A program made the translations under genes and the position numbers. Under the pieces are notes generated by a model. It was given only the letters and a program-made list of their open reading frames with translations, was not told the origin of the DNA and did no database searches. A stretch of DNA of 22,940 nucleotides, from assembly GCA_900553865.1 (NCBI GenBank), contig USFC01000016.1:1-22940 (forward strand). The letters are read 5' to 3'. The first letter of the stretch is position 1. The number at the start of each line of letters is the position of its first letter. Below are positions 6,144-13,281 of this stretch, piece by piece. This stretch comes from an uncultured Clostridium sp. (GTDB lineage: Bacteria; Bacillota; Clostridia; TANB77; CAG-508).

Positions 6144-6483
6144 GCATAAAATTAAAAAAATATAAATTTTTTGAAAAAATAGTGATATATGAATAAAAAA
6201 GTAAAATTTATATAAAATAAAAAAAGGATTTTATGACAACATGCAGAATATTATGTTAAATGGCAAAATGAAAAATGCAAAGAAAAGTAAAAATAAAAAA
6301 GAAAAAATTAACAAATAGGTAAAAATATTTTTGAAATTTAAAAATACTGAAAAGCCCTAAATAACAACATAGAAGAGAAGATATACCAATAAACAAAATA
6401 TAAAATTTAGCAATATTTTTACAAATTCCGCCATAGCGGACTGATTCTGTGATTAAATAATAAAAAATTTATACTATTATACT
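6144..6483. other. Gene-free, very AT-rich gap upstream of the XRE gene
   Basis: I see no convincing gene. A 25-codon Lys/Asn-rich frame (6241-6318) has poor signals. The only striking structure is a GC-rich hairpin, TCCGC-CATA-GCGGA (6427-6440), about 45 bases before the XRE start, possibly an operator. TATACT at 6470-6475 could be a -10 box. Confidence 0.4.
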
Positions 6484-6699
6484 ATGGTGATTGAGAATAT
6501 GTATGTGGAAATTTTATTAAAAGAAGTGAGACAAAGAAAAAAGGTAACCTTGAATAAATTGTCTGAAAAGAGTGGTATATCTACAACACACATTAATGAT
6601 ATAGAAAACAATATAAAAAAACCAAGCCTATTAGTAATGGTACAGTTAGCAAAGGCATTAGATGTCGACATAACGGAACTATATAAGGTAAAGTGGTGA
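6484..6699 (+). CDS. XRE-family transcriptional regulator
   Basis: A 71-residue, single-domain helix-turn-helix protein of the Cro/C1 (XRE) type. The five-helix core is clear: LLKEVRQRKKVTLNKLSEKS, then GISTTHINDIENNIKKPSLL, then LAKALDVDITELYKV. There is no effector domain, so it may act as a simple DNA-binding switch, perhaps on its own promoter. No ribosome site precedes ATG 6484 and the likely -10 box (6470-6475) puts the transcript start almost on the ATG, so translation may be leaderless; ATG 6499 (MYVEILLKEV) is the alternative start. Its stop overlaps the start of the next gene, so the pair is probably co-transcribed. Confidence 0.85.
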   Translation: MVIENMYVEILLKEVRQRKKVTLNKLSEKSGISTTHINDIENNIKKPSLLVMVQLAKALDVDITELYKVKW

Positions 6700-7016
6700 A
6701 AGAATATAAGGGAAATACTTGGATAAGTAAAAATAAGATATACCGAAAAAAGAAATATGCTAATAAAGAAAAGTCTATAGAAAAAGACTATTACTATGAA
6801 AAAAGCATAAAAGAATTAACTGAATATATGAGAAATAATGAAAAAAATCCAAATGAAAGGCATTGGAATAGGTATGCACTTGAAAAGCAATGTTTATCAA
6901 GTGAAACAATAGGATATTTGTGTGGAATTGGGTTTAATAAACTGTGTAGAAAAATAAGAAAACAGATAAATACGGAAAATAGAAAATCCAAAAATGCGGC
7001 CAATAAAAATAAATGA
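6696..7016 (+). CDS. Small basic protein of unknown function, overlapping the XRE gene
   Basis: About 106 residues. The GTG at 6696 overlaps the XRE stop in a GTGA arrangement, which implies translational coupling; a GTG at 6693 is equally in frame. The protein is strongly basic (many Lys/Arg/Asn) with no membrane segment. The central part, RHWNRYALEKQCLSSETIGY followed by LCGIGFNKLCRKIRKQ, has the look of a small helical nucleic-acid-binding unit, but I cannot name a family. Pairing with an XRE regulator suggests a regulatory or DNA-linked role; a toxin-antitoxin-like pair is an open alternative with no direct support. Confidence 0.6.
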   Translation: MKEYKGNTWISKNKIYRKKKYANKEKSIEKDYYYEKSIKELTEYMRNNEKNPNERHWNRYALEKQCLSSETIGYLCGIGFNKLCRKIRKQINTENRKSKNAANKNK

Positions 7017-7046
7017 AAAAAGAAAAAAATTATAAGAAAAATAACA

Positions 7047-7095
7047 AAAGACACTGATTTTATATATAAAAAATAAAAATAAGTGCCTTTTTTTG
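7047..7095 (+). terminator. Imperfect stem-loop terminator before ppa
   Basis: AAAGACACT pairs with AGTGCCTTT (one mismatch), with AT-rich inner pairing, and leads into a T-run (7088-7094). Confidence 0.5.
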
Positions 7096-7191
7096 ACATT
7101 TTTTTCAAAAAAATAGCGATTAACTATGGACTTTTTTGCCAAAATAGCCTAAAATAGTTAGGTGGAAAAAATTAAAAGGAGGAAAAGAAAA

Positions 7192-7722
7192 ATGAATATA
7201 TGGCATGACATCAATCCAGATAGAATAAAAAAAGATGATTTCGTTGCAGTTATTGAAATTTCAAAAGGAGGAACAAATAAATACGAGCTTGATAAAGAAA
7301 CTGGTTTATTAAAATTAGATAGAGTATTATACACAGCTACACATTATCCAGCAAACTATGGATTTATACCAAGAACATATGCAGGAGATGGAGATCCATT
7401 AGATGTATTAGTTCTTTGCCATGAAAAAATAGTATCAATGGCTTTGGTAGAAGTATATCCAATAGGCGTTTTAAAAATGATAGATGGATATCAATTTGAT
7501 GAAAAAATTATAGCAATACCAAAAGATGACCCATTTTTAAATTGCTACAAAAATATTGAAGAAATACCAGAACATATTGCTTGTGAAATAAAACACTTCT
7601 TTGAAGTTTACAAACAACTAGAAGGAAAACAAACAATGGTAGATAAAATAGAAGGAAGAGAAGAAGCAGAAAAAATAATTGAAGAATGTATAGAAAATTA
7701 TAAAAATAAATTCCAAAAATAA
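7192..7722 (+). CDS. ppa: Inorganic pyrophosphatase (family I, soluble)
   Basis: It hydrolyses the pyrophosphate made by biosynthetic reactions to phosphate in the cytoplasm, pulling nucleic-acid and protein synthesis forward. The 176 residues match family I length. The signature DGDPLDVLVL is present with metal-binding Asp66, Asp68 and Asp71. It is preceded by YELDKETG and YPANYGFIPRTY, which supply further substrate-binding residues. The frame is open from a GTG at 7162, but AAAGGAGG lies nine bases before ATG 7192 and the family starts there. The next gene follows after 10 bases with its own AAGGAG site, so the two are likely co-transcribed. Confidence 0.95.
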   Translation: MNIWHDINPDRIKKDDFVAVIEISKGGTNKYELDKETGLLKLDRVLYTATHYPANYGFIPRTYAGDGDPLDVLVLCHEKIVSMALVEVYPIGVLKMIDGYQFDEKIIAIPKDDPFLNCYKNIEEIPEHIACEIKHFFEVYKQLEGKQTMVDKIEGREEAEKIIEECIENYKNKFQK

Positions 7723-7732
7723 GGAGAAAAAT

Positions 7733-8035
7733 ATGTTAGAAAGAATGCTATTTAATATATTTGCTTTAGGATTATTTTTGTTTCTGTTTTTTAGAATGAT
7801 ACAAAAAAATGACACAAACTACATATATGTATTAGTGCTACAAGCTTTAGGAATAGCAATTGGATTTTTTGCATTATTAATGAATATAAAATTGCCTACT
7901 ATACTTATTATAATAACATATATTTTTTCAATAGTAATACCAGCAATAGTAATTTTAATAGAGAAAAAAGGAATTACTTTAACAGAAGCTATATATATGA
8001 CTTTATATAAATTTTATAATAAAGTTCGGAAATGA
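7733..8035 (+). CDS. Membrane segment protein, probably the N-terminal part of the next TPR gene
   Basis: It has 100 residues with three predicted membrane helices (LFNIFALGLFLFLFFRM, YVLVLQALGIAIGFFALLM, ILIIITYIFSIVIPAIVIL) and AAGGAG before the ATG. The stop at 8033 falls immediately before coding sequence for TPR helices in another frame. That frame is open from 8001 and reads FGNDEKAKETILKLIEKNSK, a normal helix-turn-helix lead-in to the first TPR. The TPR frame has no ATG and no ribosome site of its own. I therefore infer a single membrane-anchored TPR protein of about 400 residues, interrupted by a frame change between 8001 and 8035 (one extra base or two lost). A real mutation, a sequencing error or programmed frameshifting are all possible. 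Confidence 0.7.
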   Translation: MLERMLFNIFALGLFLFLFFRMIQKNDTNYIYVLVLQALGIAIGFFALLMNIKLPTILIIITYIFSIVIPAIVILIEKKGITLTEAIYMTLYKFYNKVRK

Positions 8036-8063
8036 TGAAAAGGCTAAAGAAACTATATTAAAA

Positions 8064-8939
8064 TTGATTGAAAAAAATTCCAAAAGTTATTATGGCCATA
8101 AATTGTTAGGTGAGATTTATGAAAAAGAAGGAAATTTAGAAGTCGCAACACAAGAGTACATTCGAGCTTCAAATATAAGACCGGAAGATGATAACATACA
8201 ATATAAAATAGCATATTTGTTTAATGAAATAGATAATAAAGATGGTGCAGTAAAAATTTTGAAAGAATTGTTACAAAAAAAGCCAGAATGGGAAGCTGCA
8301 ACCTTTTTATTAGGAGATATATTGCAAGAACAAGAAAGGTTTAAAGAAGCGGTTAGTGTTTATTTAGATGCTATACAATATCATCCTGAAAATTATGATT
8401 TTTATTATAATTTGGGAATGGTGTATACAATGCTAAATGATTTTCAAAGTGCAAAAGAGTATTATGAAAAAGCAGCTGACTTAAATTCTTTACTATATAA
8501 TGCTAAATATAATTTAGGGCAAATTGCATTATTATACAATGAACTAGATGAGGCAGAAGCATATTTTGAAGAATGTTTGCAAGATGAAGAAATAGAAGAA
8601 GATGCATATTTCTATTTGGCATATATTGCAATGTTAAAAGGAGAAGAAGAAAAGGCAATAGAATATTTGAATGTTGCAGTAGATGAAAACCCTGAAATTT
8701 ATGATAGAATTAGAAAAGAATTAATATTTAAACTTATTTCATATAAAATTAAAAAGCCTTTAAACAATAGGAAACCTAAAAAAAAGAAAATAAAAATTAC
8801 TAAAAAAGAAAAGAAAGTAATAAAACATTTAAAACATACGTATGAAGTAGTTGGAAATTTGAATCATAATGATATAAAAGTAATGAAGAATATTCAAACA
8901 AAACGAGAAATGGAAAAAGAACAAAAGGAAAGAGAATAA
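8064..8939 (+). CDS. TPR-repeat protein, probably the C-terminal part of a membrane-anchored TPR protein
   Basis: About six tetratricopeptide repeats in tandem, with the typical small and aromatic positions (HKLLGEIYEKEGNLEVATQE, YNLGMVYTMLNDFQSAKEYY, YNLGQIALLYNELDEAEAYF, YFYLAYIAMLKGEEEKAIEY). A basic linker (KKKKIKITKKEKKVIK) and a helical tail follow. TPRs form protein-binding superhelices, so this is a scaffold or adaptor; the partner is unknown. The only start in frame is a TTG at 8064 with no ribosome site, and homologous-looking coding extends upstream to at least 8025. The preceding three-helix membrane protein (7733-8035) is therefore probably its true N-terminus. The linked genes are ppa and uppP, which hints at envelope or housekeeping context only. 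Confidence 0.8.
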   Translation: MIEKNSKSYYGHKLLGEIYEKEGNLEVATQEYIRASNIRPEDDNIQYKIAYLFNEIDNKDGAVKILKELLQKKPEWEAATFLLGDILQEQERFKEAVSVYLDAIQYHPENYDFYYNLGMVYTMLNDFQSAKEYYEKAADLNSLLYNAKYNLGQIALLYNELDEAEAYFEECLQDEEIEEDAYFYLAYIAMLKGEEEKAIEYLNVAVDENPEIYDRIRKELIFKLISYKIKKPLNNRKPKKKKIKITKKEKKVIKHLKHTYEVVGNLNHNDIKVMKNIQTKREMEKEQKERE

Positions 8940-8985
8940 ATTTTCAAGTTTAGAATACAATAAAAAGAAAAAGAGGTAAAGGAAA

Positions 8986-9813
8986 ATGACAATATTTCAA
9001 GCAATAATATTAGGAATTGTTCAAGGATTAACAGAGCTACTACCTATATCTAGTTCAGCTCATTTGAATTTATTTCCTTGGTTATTTAATTGGGGAGAAA
9101 TGAACCCTGCTTTTGATGTGGCACTACATATAGGAACTTTATTTGCTATACTAGTATTCTTTTTTAAAGATTGGGTAAAACTAATTAAAGGAGGATATAA
9201 ACAACTAGTAAAAAAAGAAAAATCAACTGATGGCAAAATATTTTGGTACATAGTGCTTAGCACAATCCCTACAGGAATTTTATGCTTAATACTTGATAAA
9301 GTATCTGACAAAATTATCGAAGGTTTAGCAAATTTATTTAAAATGCCAGAAATCAATGTAGAAATGTTTTTAATAGCTATAGCATTAATTGTAATGGGAA
9401 TTATATTATATGTAGTAGATAAAAAGTCAAAATCAACAATAAAATATGAAAAAATTACATTTAAACAATCTTTATTAATATCAATGTCGCAAGCTATTGC
9501 AGCTGCATTTCCAGGAGTTTCGAGGTCTGGAATAACAATGACAGTAGGAAGAAAACTAGGAATTGGAAGAGAGTCTGTAGCAAAATATTCTTTTTTACTA
9601 TCAACTCCTATTGTTGCAGCAGCGGCTCTTTATGAATTAAAACATTTTGTTTTTGATATGTCATTTTTTATAGGAATTATTACCAGCTTTATAGTAGGAA
9701 TGTTTGTCATTAAATTTTTACTAAATTATCTAAAAAAAGGAAGCTTTAAAATATTTGCTATTTATAGAGTGATTTTAGGAATAGCTATATTTATATTATG
9801 TTTTATAAAATAA
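8986..9813 (+). CDS. uppP: Undecaprenyl-diphosphatase (BacA/UppP)
   Basis: This polytopic membrane enzyme removes a phosphate from undecaprenyl pyrophosphate so that the lipid carrier can be reused for peptidoglycan and other cell-wall polymers. High levels also give bacitracin tolerance. The 275 residues fit the family. Both signature motifs are present: GLTELLPISSSAH (Glu17, Ser22-24, His26) and PGVSRSG (about 173-180, with the catalytic Arg). About eight hydrophobic segments span the length. Position 13, Glu in the E. coli enzyme, is Gln here. A GAGGTAAAGG site precedes the ATG. A strong stem-loop terminator follows, so this closes the ppa-TPR-uppP unit. Confidence 0.95.
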   Translation: MTIFQAIILGIVQGLTELLPISSSAHLNLFPWLFNWGEMNPAFDVALHIGTLFAILVFFFKDWVKLIKGGYKQLVKKEKSTDGKIFWYIVLSTIPTGILCLILDKVSDKIIEGLANLFKMPEINVEMFLIAIALIVMGIILYVVDKKSKSTIKYEKITFKQSLLISMSQAIAAAFPGVSRSGITMTVGRKLGIGRESVAKYSFLLSTPIVAAAALYELKHFVFDMSFFIGIITSFIVGMFVIKFLLNYLKKGSFKIFAIYRVILGIAIFILCFIK

Positions 9814-9819
9814 AAAATA

Positions 9820-9870
9820 AAGGGATATATACTAAGTTACTAAAAAGTAATGCTAGTATATATCTTTTTT
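9820..9870 (+). terminator. Strong intrinsic terminator after uppP
   Basis: GATATATACTA (9824-9834) pairs with TAGTATATATC (9854-9864), with an inner TTACT/AGTAA hairpin, then six T. Confidence 0.85.
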
Positions 9871-9944
9871 ATAGAAAAAAGAAAAAACTAAAATATTACA
9901 ACAATATTACATTTAAGTTACAAATCTATTAAAAGTATTGACTT

Positions 9945-10062
9945 TTGACAAAAAAAAGGTAAAATTATAGCATAAATATGCTACTAAGGGAAAAGTGGGC
10001 AAAAATTGAAAAATAAAATATAAAGATAAAAGTATTTTTTCGATTTTTTTGTAGAATATAAT
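9945..10062 (+). promoter_or_regulatory. Promoter region of the type IV pilus operon with a palindrome
   Basis: TTGACA (9945-9950) is followed by a -10-like TATAGC at 9966. Directly on it lies the palindrome TAGCATA-AA-TATGCTA (9968-9983), a candidate operator. A second -10 box, TATAAT (10057-10062), lies closer to the gene but lacks a good -35. I do not see the conserved core of a c-di-GMP riboswitch. Confidence 0.45.
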
Positions 10063-10095
10063 AGTGTAAAAAATAAAACAAATGAGGGAGTCGTC

Positions 10096-11724
10096 ATGAC
10101 AAGTTGCTTAGGTTTATATATAGAAAGTAATTTAATAAAATATGCAAAAGTAACAAAAGAACGTGATAATTTAAAGGTTGATTCTTTTGGCGTAAAATTT
10201 TATGACAAAATAGGAATAGCAATTGAACAAATTATTACAGAAACTTTTAGCTATAAAACACCAATAAGTATAAATTTATCTGAAGAAGTTTATCAGTATT
10301 TTTACTTTTTTAACTTATTAAATAAAAATGACTTAAAAAATGCAATTGAAACTGAATTCGATTCTTATTGTTACGACAAAGGTTTTAATAGAAATGCACT
10401 AGAAACAAGATACGCACTAGTTCCTGATATGGAAGATACAGAAAAGATAAAAGCTATTTATATATCTGTAAATAAAGCAGAAATAAATAAAAAGCTACAA
10501 GACCTTGATGGAAGTACAGTATCTTATTTAACACCATTGCCAATGGCTATAGCAAATATTGTAGATATTAAAGAAAAAGAAAATATTGCTGTAATTAATA
10601 TGGAAGAAAAGACAACAATAACAACAATTCTTGATGGAAAAATTTATGATGTTACAGTGCTAGACGAAAATATAAGAGGAATACTAGAAACGATTAGCAT
10701 GAAAGAAAACTCTTATGGAAAGGCATATGAAATCTGCAAAAATACAACAATATATACAATGGATAGCAAAGATTTATTGGAAAATCAAGAAAATATATAC
10801 TTAGAAGATATTATGCCAACTTTGTACAACTTAGTTCAAGGAGTAAGAGAATTTTTTGACAATTCATTAAACAAAATAGAAAAAATATATTTAACAGGTA
10901 CAGGATGTGTAATAAACAATATAGATTTATATTTTCAAGAGTATTTTAAAGAAGCAAAATGTGAAATATTAAAACCATATTTTATATCAGACAGTGTGAA
11001 AATAAGTATAAAAGATTATATTGAAGTAAACTCAGCAATAGCTTTAGCTATGCAAGGGTTAGGATATGGAATAGACACAATAAACTTTAAAAAACCAAAA
11101 TTTATGGATAAACTTCCTGACTGGATGAAAATAGAAAAAAAACCAAAAACAGTAAGCGAAAAACAAAGTAAAAATAAAGCTAACATTTCTTTAAATTTAA
11201 AAGGACAATTAGATAATGCAGAAAAAGGTTTACTAAGAGGTATTGCAGGAATATTAGTATTTTTCATTTTATATTCAGGAGTAACAATTTTCTTAAATAG
11301 TGAAACACAAAGAAAATTGGCAGAAGTTAATGATACAAAGCAATATACATCAGGACAAATAGACCTTGTAACTAAAGATATACAAACTTTAAATAATAAA
11401 GCAACAGATTATACAACAATGGTAGATAATTTAAAGAATTACAGTGACCAAGTTGCAAGCAATATGAAAAGTAAAAATGTTATTCCATTACTTCTAACAA
11501 GAATAATGAATGTTATACCTGACGGAGTAACTTTAACATCAATAGAAAATACTACAGGTTCACATATAGTAATAAATGCTCAATCAGCAGATTATGACTT
11601 ATTAGGATTCTTTAAAGGAAGTCTAATTGTAGATGGAATATTAAGTCCAAGTACAGTTATTTCTACATCAGGGGTAAAACAAAATGGAATCGTTAAAATT
11701 GTAATAGAAGGAGACTTACCATGA
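10096..11724 (+). CDS. pilM: Type IV pilus assembly protein, PilM-PilN fusion
   Basis: A 542-residue protein joining two pilus assembly parts. Residues 1 to about 325 have the layout of PilM, the actin-like cytoplasmic ATPase-fold protein (GLYIESNLIKYAKV at the start, IAVINMEEKTTITTILDGKI in the middle, KIEKIYLTGTGCVINNIDLY near the end). After a linker comes one membrane helix (about 381-403, IAGILVFFILYSGVTIFL). Then a coiled coil and a small alpha/beta domain follow, which is PilN architecture. PilM and PilN are normally separate genes; the fused form recalls GspL of type II secretion. It would recruit and align PilB/PilC under the membrane. GAGGGAG lies upstream of the ATG. Its stop overlaps pilO by four bases (ATGA). 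Confidence 0.85.
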   Translation: MTSCLGLYIESNLIKYAKVTKERDNLKVDSFGVKFYDKIGIAIEQIITETFSYKTPISINLSEEVYQYFYFFNLLNKNDLKNAIETEFDSYCYDKGFNRNALETRYALVPDMEDTEKIKAIYISVNKAEINKKLQDLDGSTVSYLTPLPMAIANIVDIKEKENIAVINMEEKTTITTILDGKIYDVTVLDENIRGILETISMKENSYGKAYEICKNTTIYTMDSKDLLENQENIYLEDIMPTLYNLVQGVREFFDNSLNKIEKIYLTGTGCVINNIDLYFQEYFKEAKCEILKPYFISDSVKISIKDYIEVNSAIALAMQGLGYGIDTINFKKPKFMDKLPDWMKIEKKPKTVSEKQSKNKANISLNLKGQLDNAEKGLLRGIAGILVFFILYSGVTIFLNSETQRKLAEVNDTKQYTSGQIDLVTKDIQTLNNKATDYTTMVDNLKNYSDQVASNMKSKNVIPLLLTRIMNVIPDGVTLTSIENTTGSHIVINAQSADYDLLGFFKGSLIVDGILSPSTVISTSGVKQNGIVKIVIEGDLP

Positions 11725-12473
11725 GAAAAATATTAATGATAGTTATTGCTGTATTATTAGTTGTTTTAAGTTATTTTTCATTAACTAAAGGTTATGAAGT
11801 ATTTGGAATAAAAATTTCAAGCATAAAACAAATAGAAGAAAATAACAAAGAACTAAAAGATAAAATAGAAGAAATAAATACATTAATAGATACAGAATAT
11901 CCTAAAAAAATAGCAGAACTAAAAACAGCAAGCAACAAATTACAAACAGAAAAAGAAGAATATCTGAAATATACAAATATGAGCTCAGATGAAGAAATCT
12001 TAAATGCAATGCAAAAAAAGAGCTATGCAATAGAATTTTTATGGGCAAAGATAGGTACACATGCTAGAAAAGAAGGAGTAAATTTAAAATTAGAAATAGT
12101 AGCTAGTAGTACAGGTGCAACAAGTGTAAACGATTTAAATTTTACAGTTGAGGGTACGTATATAGGAATTACAAACTTTATATATGCTATAGAAAATGAT
12201 TCAAATTTAAACTTTACAATAGAAAACTTTAAATTGTTACCTTCTAACAAACAAATATTACAAGGAACATTTACAGTAAGAAATATAGCAATAGAAGGAA
12301 ATACGTCACAACAATCAGTACCACAAGAAAGTCAAAACACAAATGAAACAAACACAAATACTACAAATACAACGACTTCTGATACAGCAAGTAATTTAGC
12401 ACAAAATGCAATATCAAATGCTATACAAAGTACTCAAGAAGCTGTAACAAATAGCGTTCAAAATAATCAATAG
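11721..12473 (+). CDS. pilO: Type IV pilus assembly protein PilO
   Basis: The protein has 250 residues. One membrane helix near the N-terminus (about 3-21, ILMIVIAVLLVVLSYFSLT) is followed by a coiled coil (IEENNKELKDKIEEIN region) and an alpha/beta domain with the PilO-type pattern (LNFTVEGTYIGITNFIYAIE). It partners PilN through the coiled coil in the inner alignment ring. The last 55 residues are a low-complexity Asn/Thr/Gln tail (from about residue 195), longer than in usual PilO and outside the membrane. Translation is coupled to the upstream gene by an ATGA overlap. Confidence 0.85.
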   Translation: MRKILMIVIAVLLVVLSYFSLTKGYEVFGIKISSIKQIEENNKELKDKIEEINTLIDTEYPKKIAELKTASNKLQTEKEEYLKYTNMSSDEEILNAMQKKSYAIEFLWAKIGTHARKEGVNLKLEIVASSTGATSVNDLNFTVEGTYIGITNFIYAIENDSNLNFTIENFKLLPSNKQILQGTFTVRNIAIEGNTSQQSVPQESQNTNETNTNTTNTTTSDTASNLAQNAISNAIQSTQEAVTNSVQNNQ

Positions 12474-12488
12474 AGGAGTAAAAAAATA

Positions 12489-12911
12489 ATGTTTAAATCA
12501 GTTTTTAAAGAAATAATTATAGTTTTACTGTTATGTGTAGCAATTTTATTTGTGTTAGGAATTTTATTTTATGATTACAATCCTATAAATAAGGTTGTAC
12601 CAAATAAAATAGCATACAATGTACCAGAAAACATTAAAAATGAATTATCAGAAAGTGTTGAAAATGCATTAAGCGTTGAAAACAAAGTTTATACAATAGA
12701 GGGTTCAGACTTAAACATTTATAAAAAGAGCAAGACTTACAACCCAAGTAAAGAAAATCCATTTGCTTCAACAGCAGCTAATGAAGTAACAGCAAATACA
12801 GTGGATGGAAAAAATAATGTAGAAGTAAAAACAAATTCTATAGGAGGAAACACTAACACAGGAAATGCTGAAACTAAAGTAAACACAACAGTGCCAAGTG
12901 GATTAAAATAA
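12489..12911 (+). CDS. PilP-position membrane-anchored protein of the pilus operon
   Basis: The 140-residue protein has one N-terminal membrane helix (about 9-28, IIIVLLLCVAILFVLGILFY) and an exposed, largely disordered Asn/Thr/Lys-rich region. Its place right after PilO and a short YNPSKENPF motif recall the lipoprotein PilP, which joins the PilNO complex in diderms. It has no lipobox and no secretin to contact, so the equivalence is positional. GAGG precedes the ATG, 15 bases after pilO. I cannot assign a biochemical role. Confidence 0.6.
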   Translation: MFKSVFKEIIIVLLLCVAILFVLGILFYDYNPINKVVPNKIAYNVPENIKNELSESVENALSVENKVYTIEGSDLNIYKKSKTYNPSKENPFASTAANEVTANTVDGKNNVEVKTNSIGGNTNTGNAETKVNTTVPSGLK

Positions 12912-12922
12912 TTAATTTAGGT

Positions 12923-12944
12923 TATATTTATAAAAATAAATATA
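12923..12944 (+). other. Hairpin upstream of the pilin gene
   Basis: TATATTTAT-AAAA-ATAAATATA is a perfect 9-bp stem with a four-base loop. It lies 33 bases before the pilin ATG and could mark an RNA processing site or a 5' stabilizer. Confidence 0.4.
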
Positions 12945-12977
12945 TACAAAAGACTATAAGATAAGGAGGAGTTTTTT

Positions 12978-13190
12978 ATGTTAAAAGGACAAAAAGGTAT
13001 TACATTAGTAGCTTTAGTTGTTACAATTATCGTTTTAATAATTTTAGCAGGTGTATCAATAGCTCTTGTATTAGGTAATAATGGTATTGTTACTAAAGCA
13101 CAAACAGGTGCTAGCAACTACAAAGGAGCAGCTGCAAATGAAAAAGCAGAATTAACAAACATTGAAGCATATGTAAACGGAATAAAATAA
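12978..13190 (+). CDS. pilA: Small type IV pilin (probable major subunit)
   Basis: A 70-residue prepilin. The short basic leader ends MLKGQKG and cleavage is expected after Gly7, giving a mature protein of 63 residues that starts ITLVALVVTIIVLIILAGVS, the hydrophobic pilin helix of the clostridial ITLxALV type. The C-terminal half is short (NNGIVTKAQTGASNYKGAAA, then EKAELTNIEAYVNGIK), so there is almost no globular domain. The mature position 5 is Ala, not the Glu normally required for assembly. A very strong AAGGAGGAG site and flanking hairpins on both sides suggest higher expression than neighbours, as expected for the main subunit. It could alternatively be a minor pilin, with the major pilin encoded elsewhere. 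Confidence 0.75.
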   Translation: MLKGQKGITLVALVVTIIVLIILAGVSIALVLGNNGIVTKAQTGASNYKGAAANEKAELTNIEAYVNGIK

Positions 13191-13204
13191 TAAAACTAAA
13201 TATT

Positions 13205-13248
13205 GAGGTTACCTAGACTAGAATTAATCATTGTATTTAGGTAACCTC
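13205..13248 (+). terminator. Long hairpin after the pilin gene, partial terminator or 3' stabilizer
   Basis: GAGGTTACCTA (13205-13215) pairs perfectly with TAGGTAACCTC (13238-13248). The following T-run is broken (ATATTTATATT), so some transcription likely continues into pilD. Confidence 0.6.
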
Positions 13249-13281
13249 ATATTTATATTATATTAAAACAAAAGGTAAAGT

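Noticed and set aside
6241..6318. A 25-codon frame in the gap before the XRE gene
   Set aside because: It is almost only Lys and Asn codons, as expected from AT-rich noise, and its start has no correctly placed ribosome site.
7162..7191. Upstream GTG start for ppa
   Set aside because: It would add a lysine-rich stretch encoded by the ribosome site itself; ATG 7192 has the correct spacing and fits the family.
8032..8037. ATGATGA overlap as a coupled start for the TPR gene
   Set aside because: Both ATG codons there are in a frame different from the TPR coding frame, so they cannot start it.
9945..10095. A c-di-GMP riboswitch upstream of the pilus operon
   Set aside because: Such riboswitches are known before clostridial pilus genes, so I looked for one, but the leader lacks the conserved core and has only a simple palindrome and AT-rich sequence.
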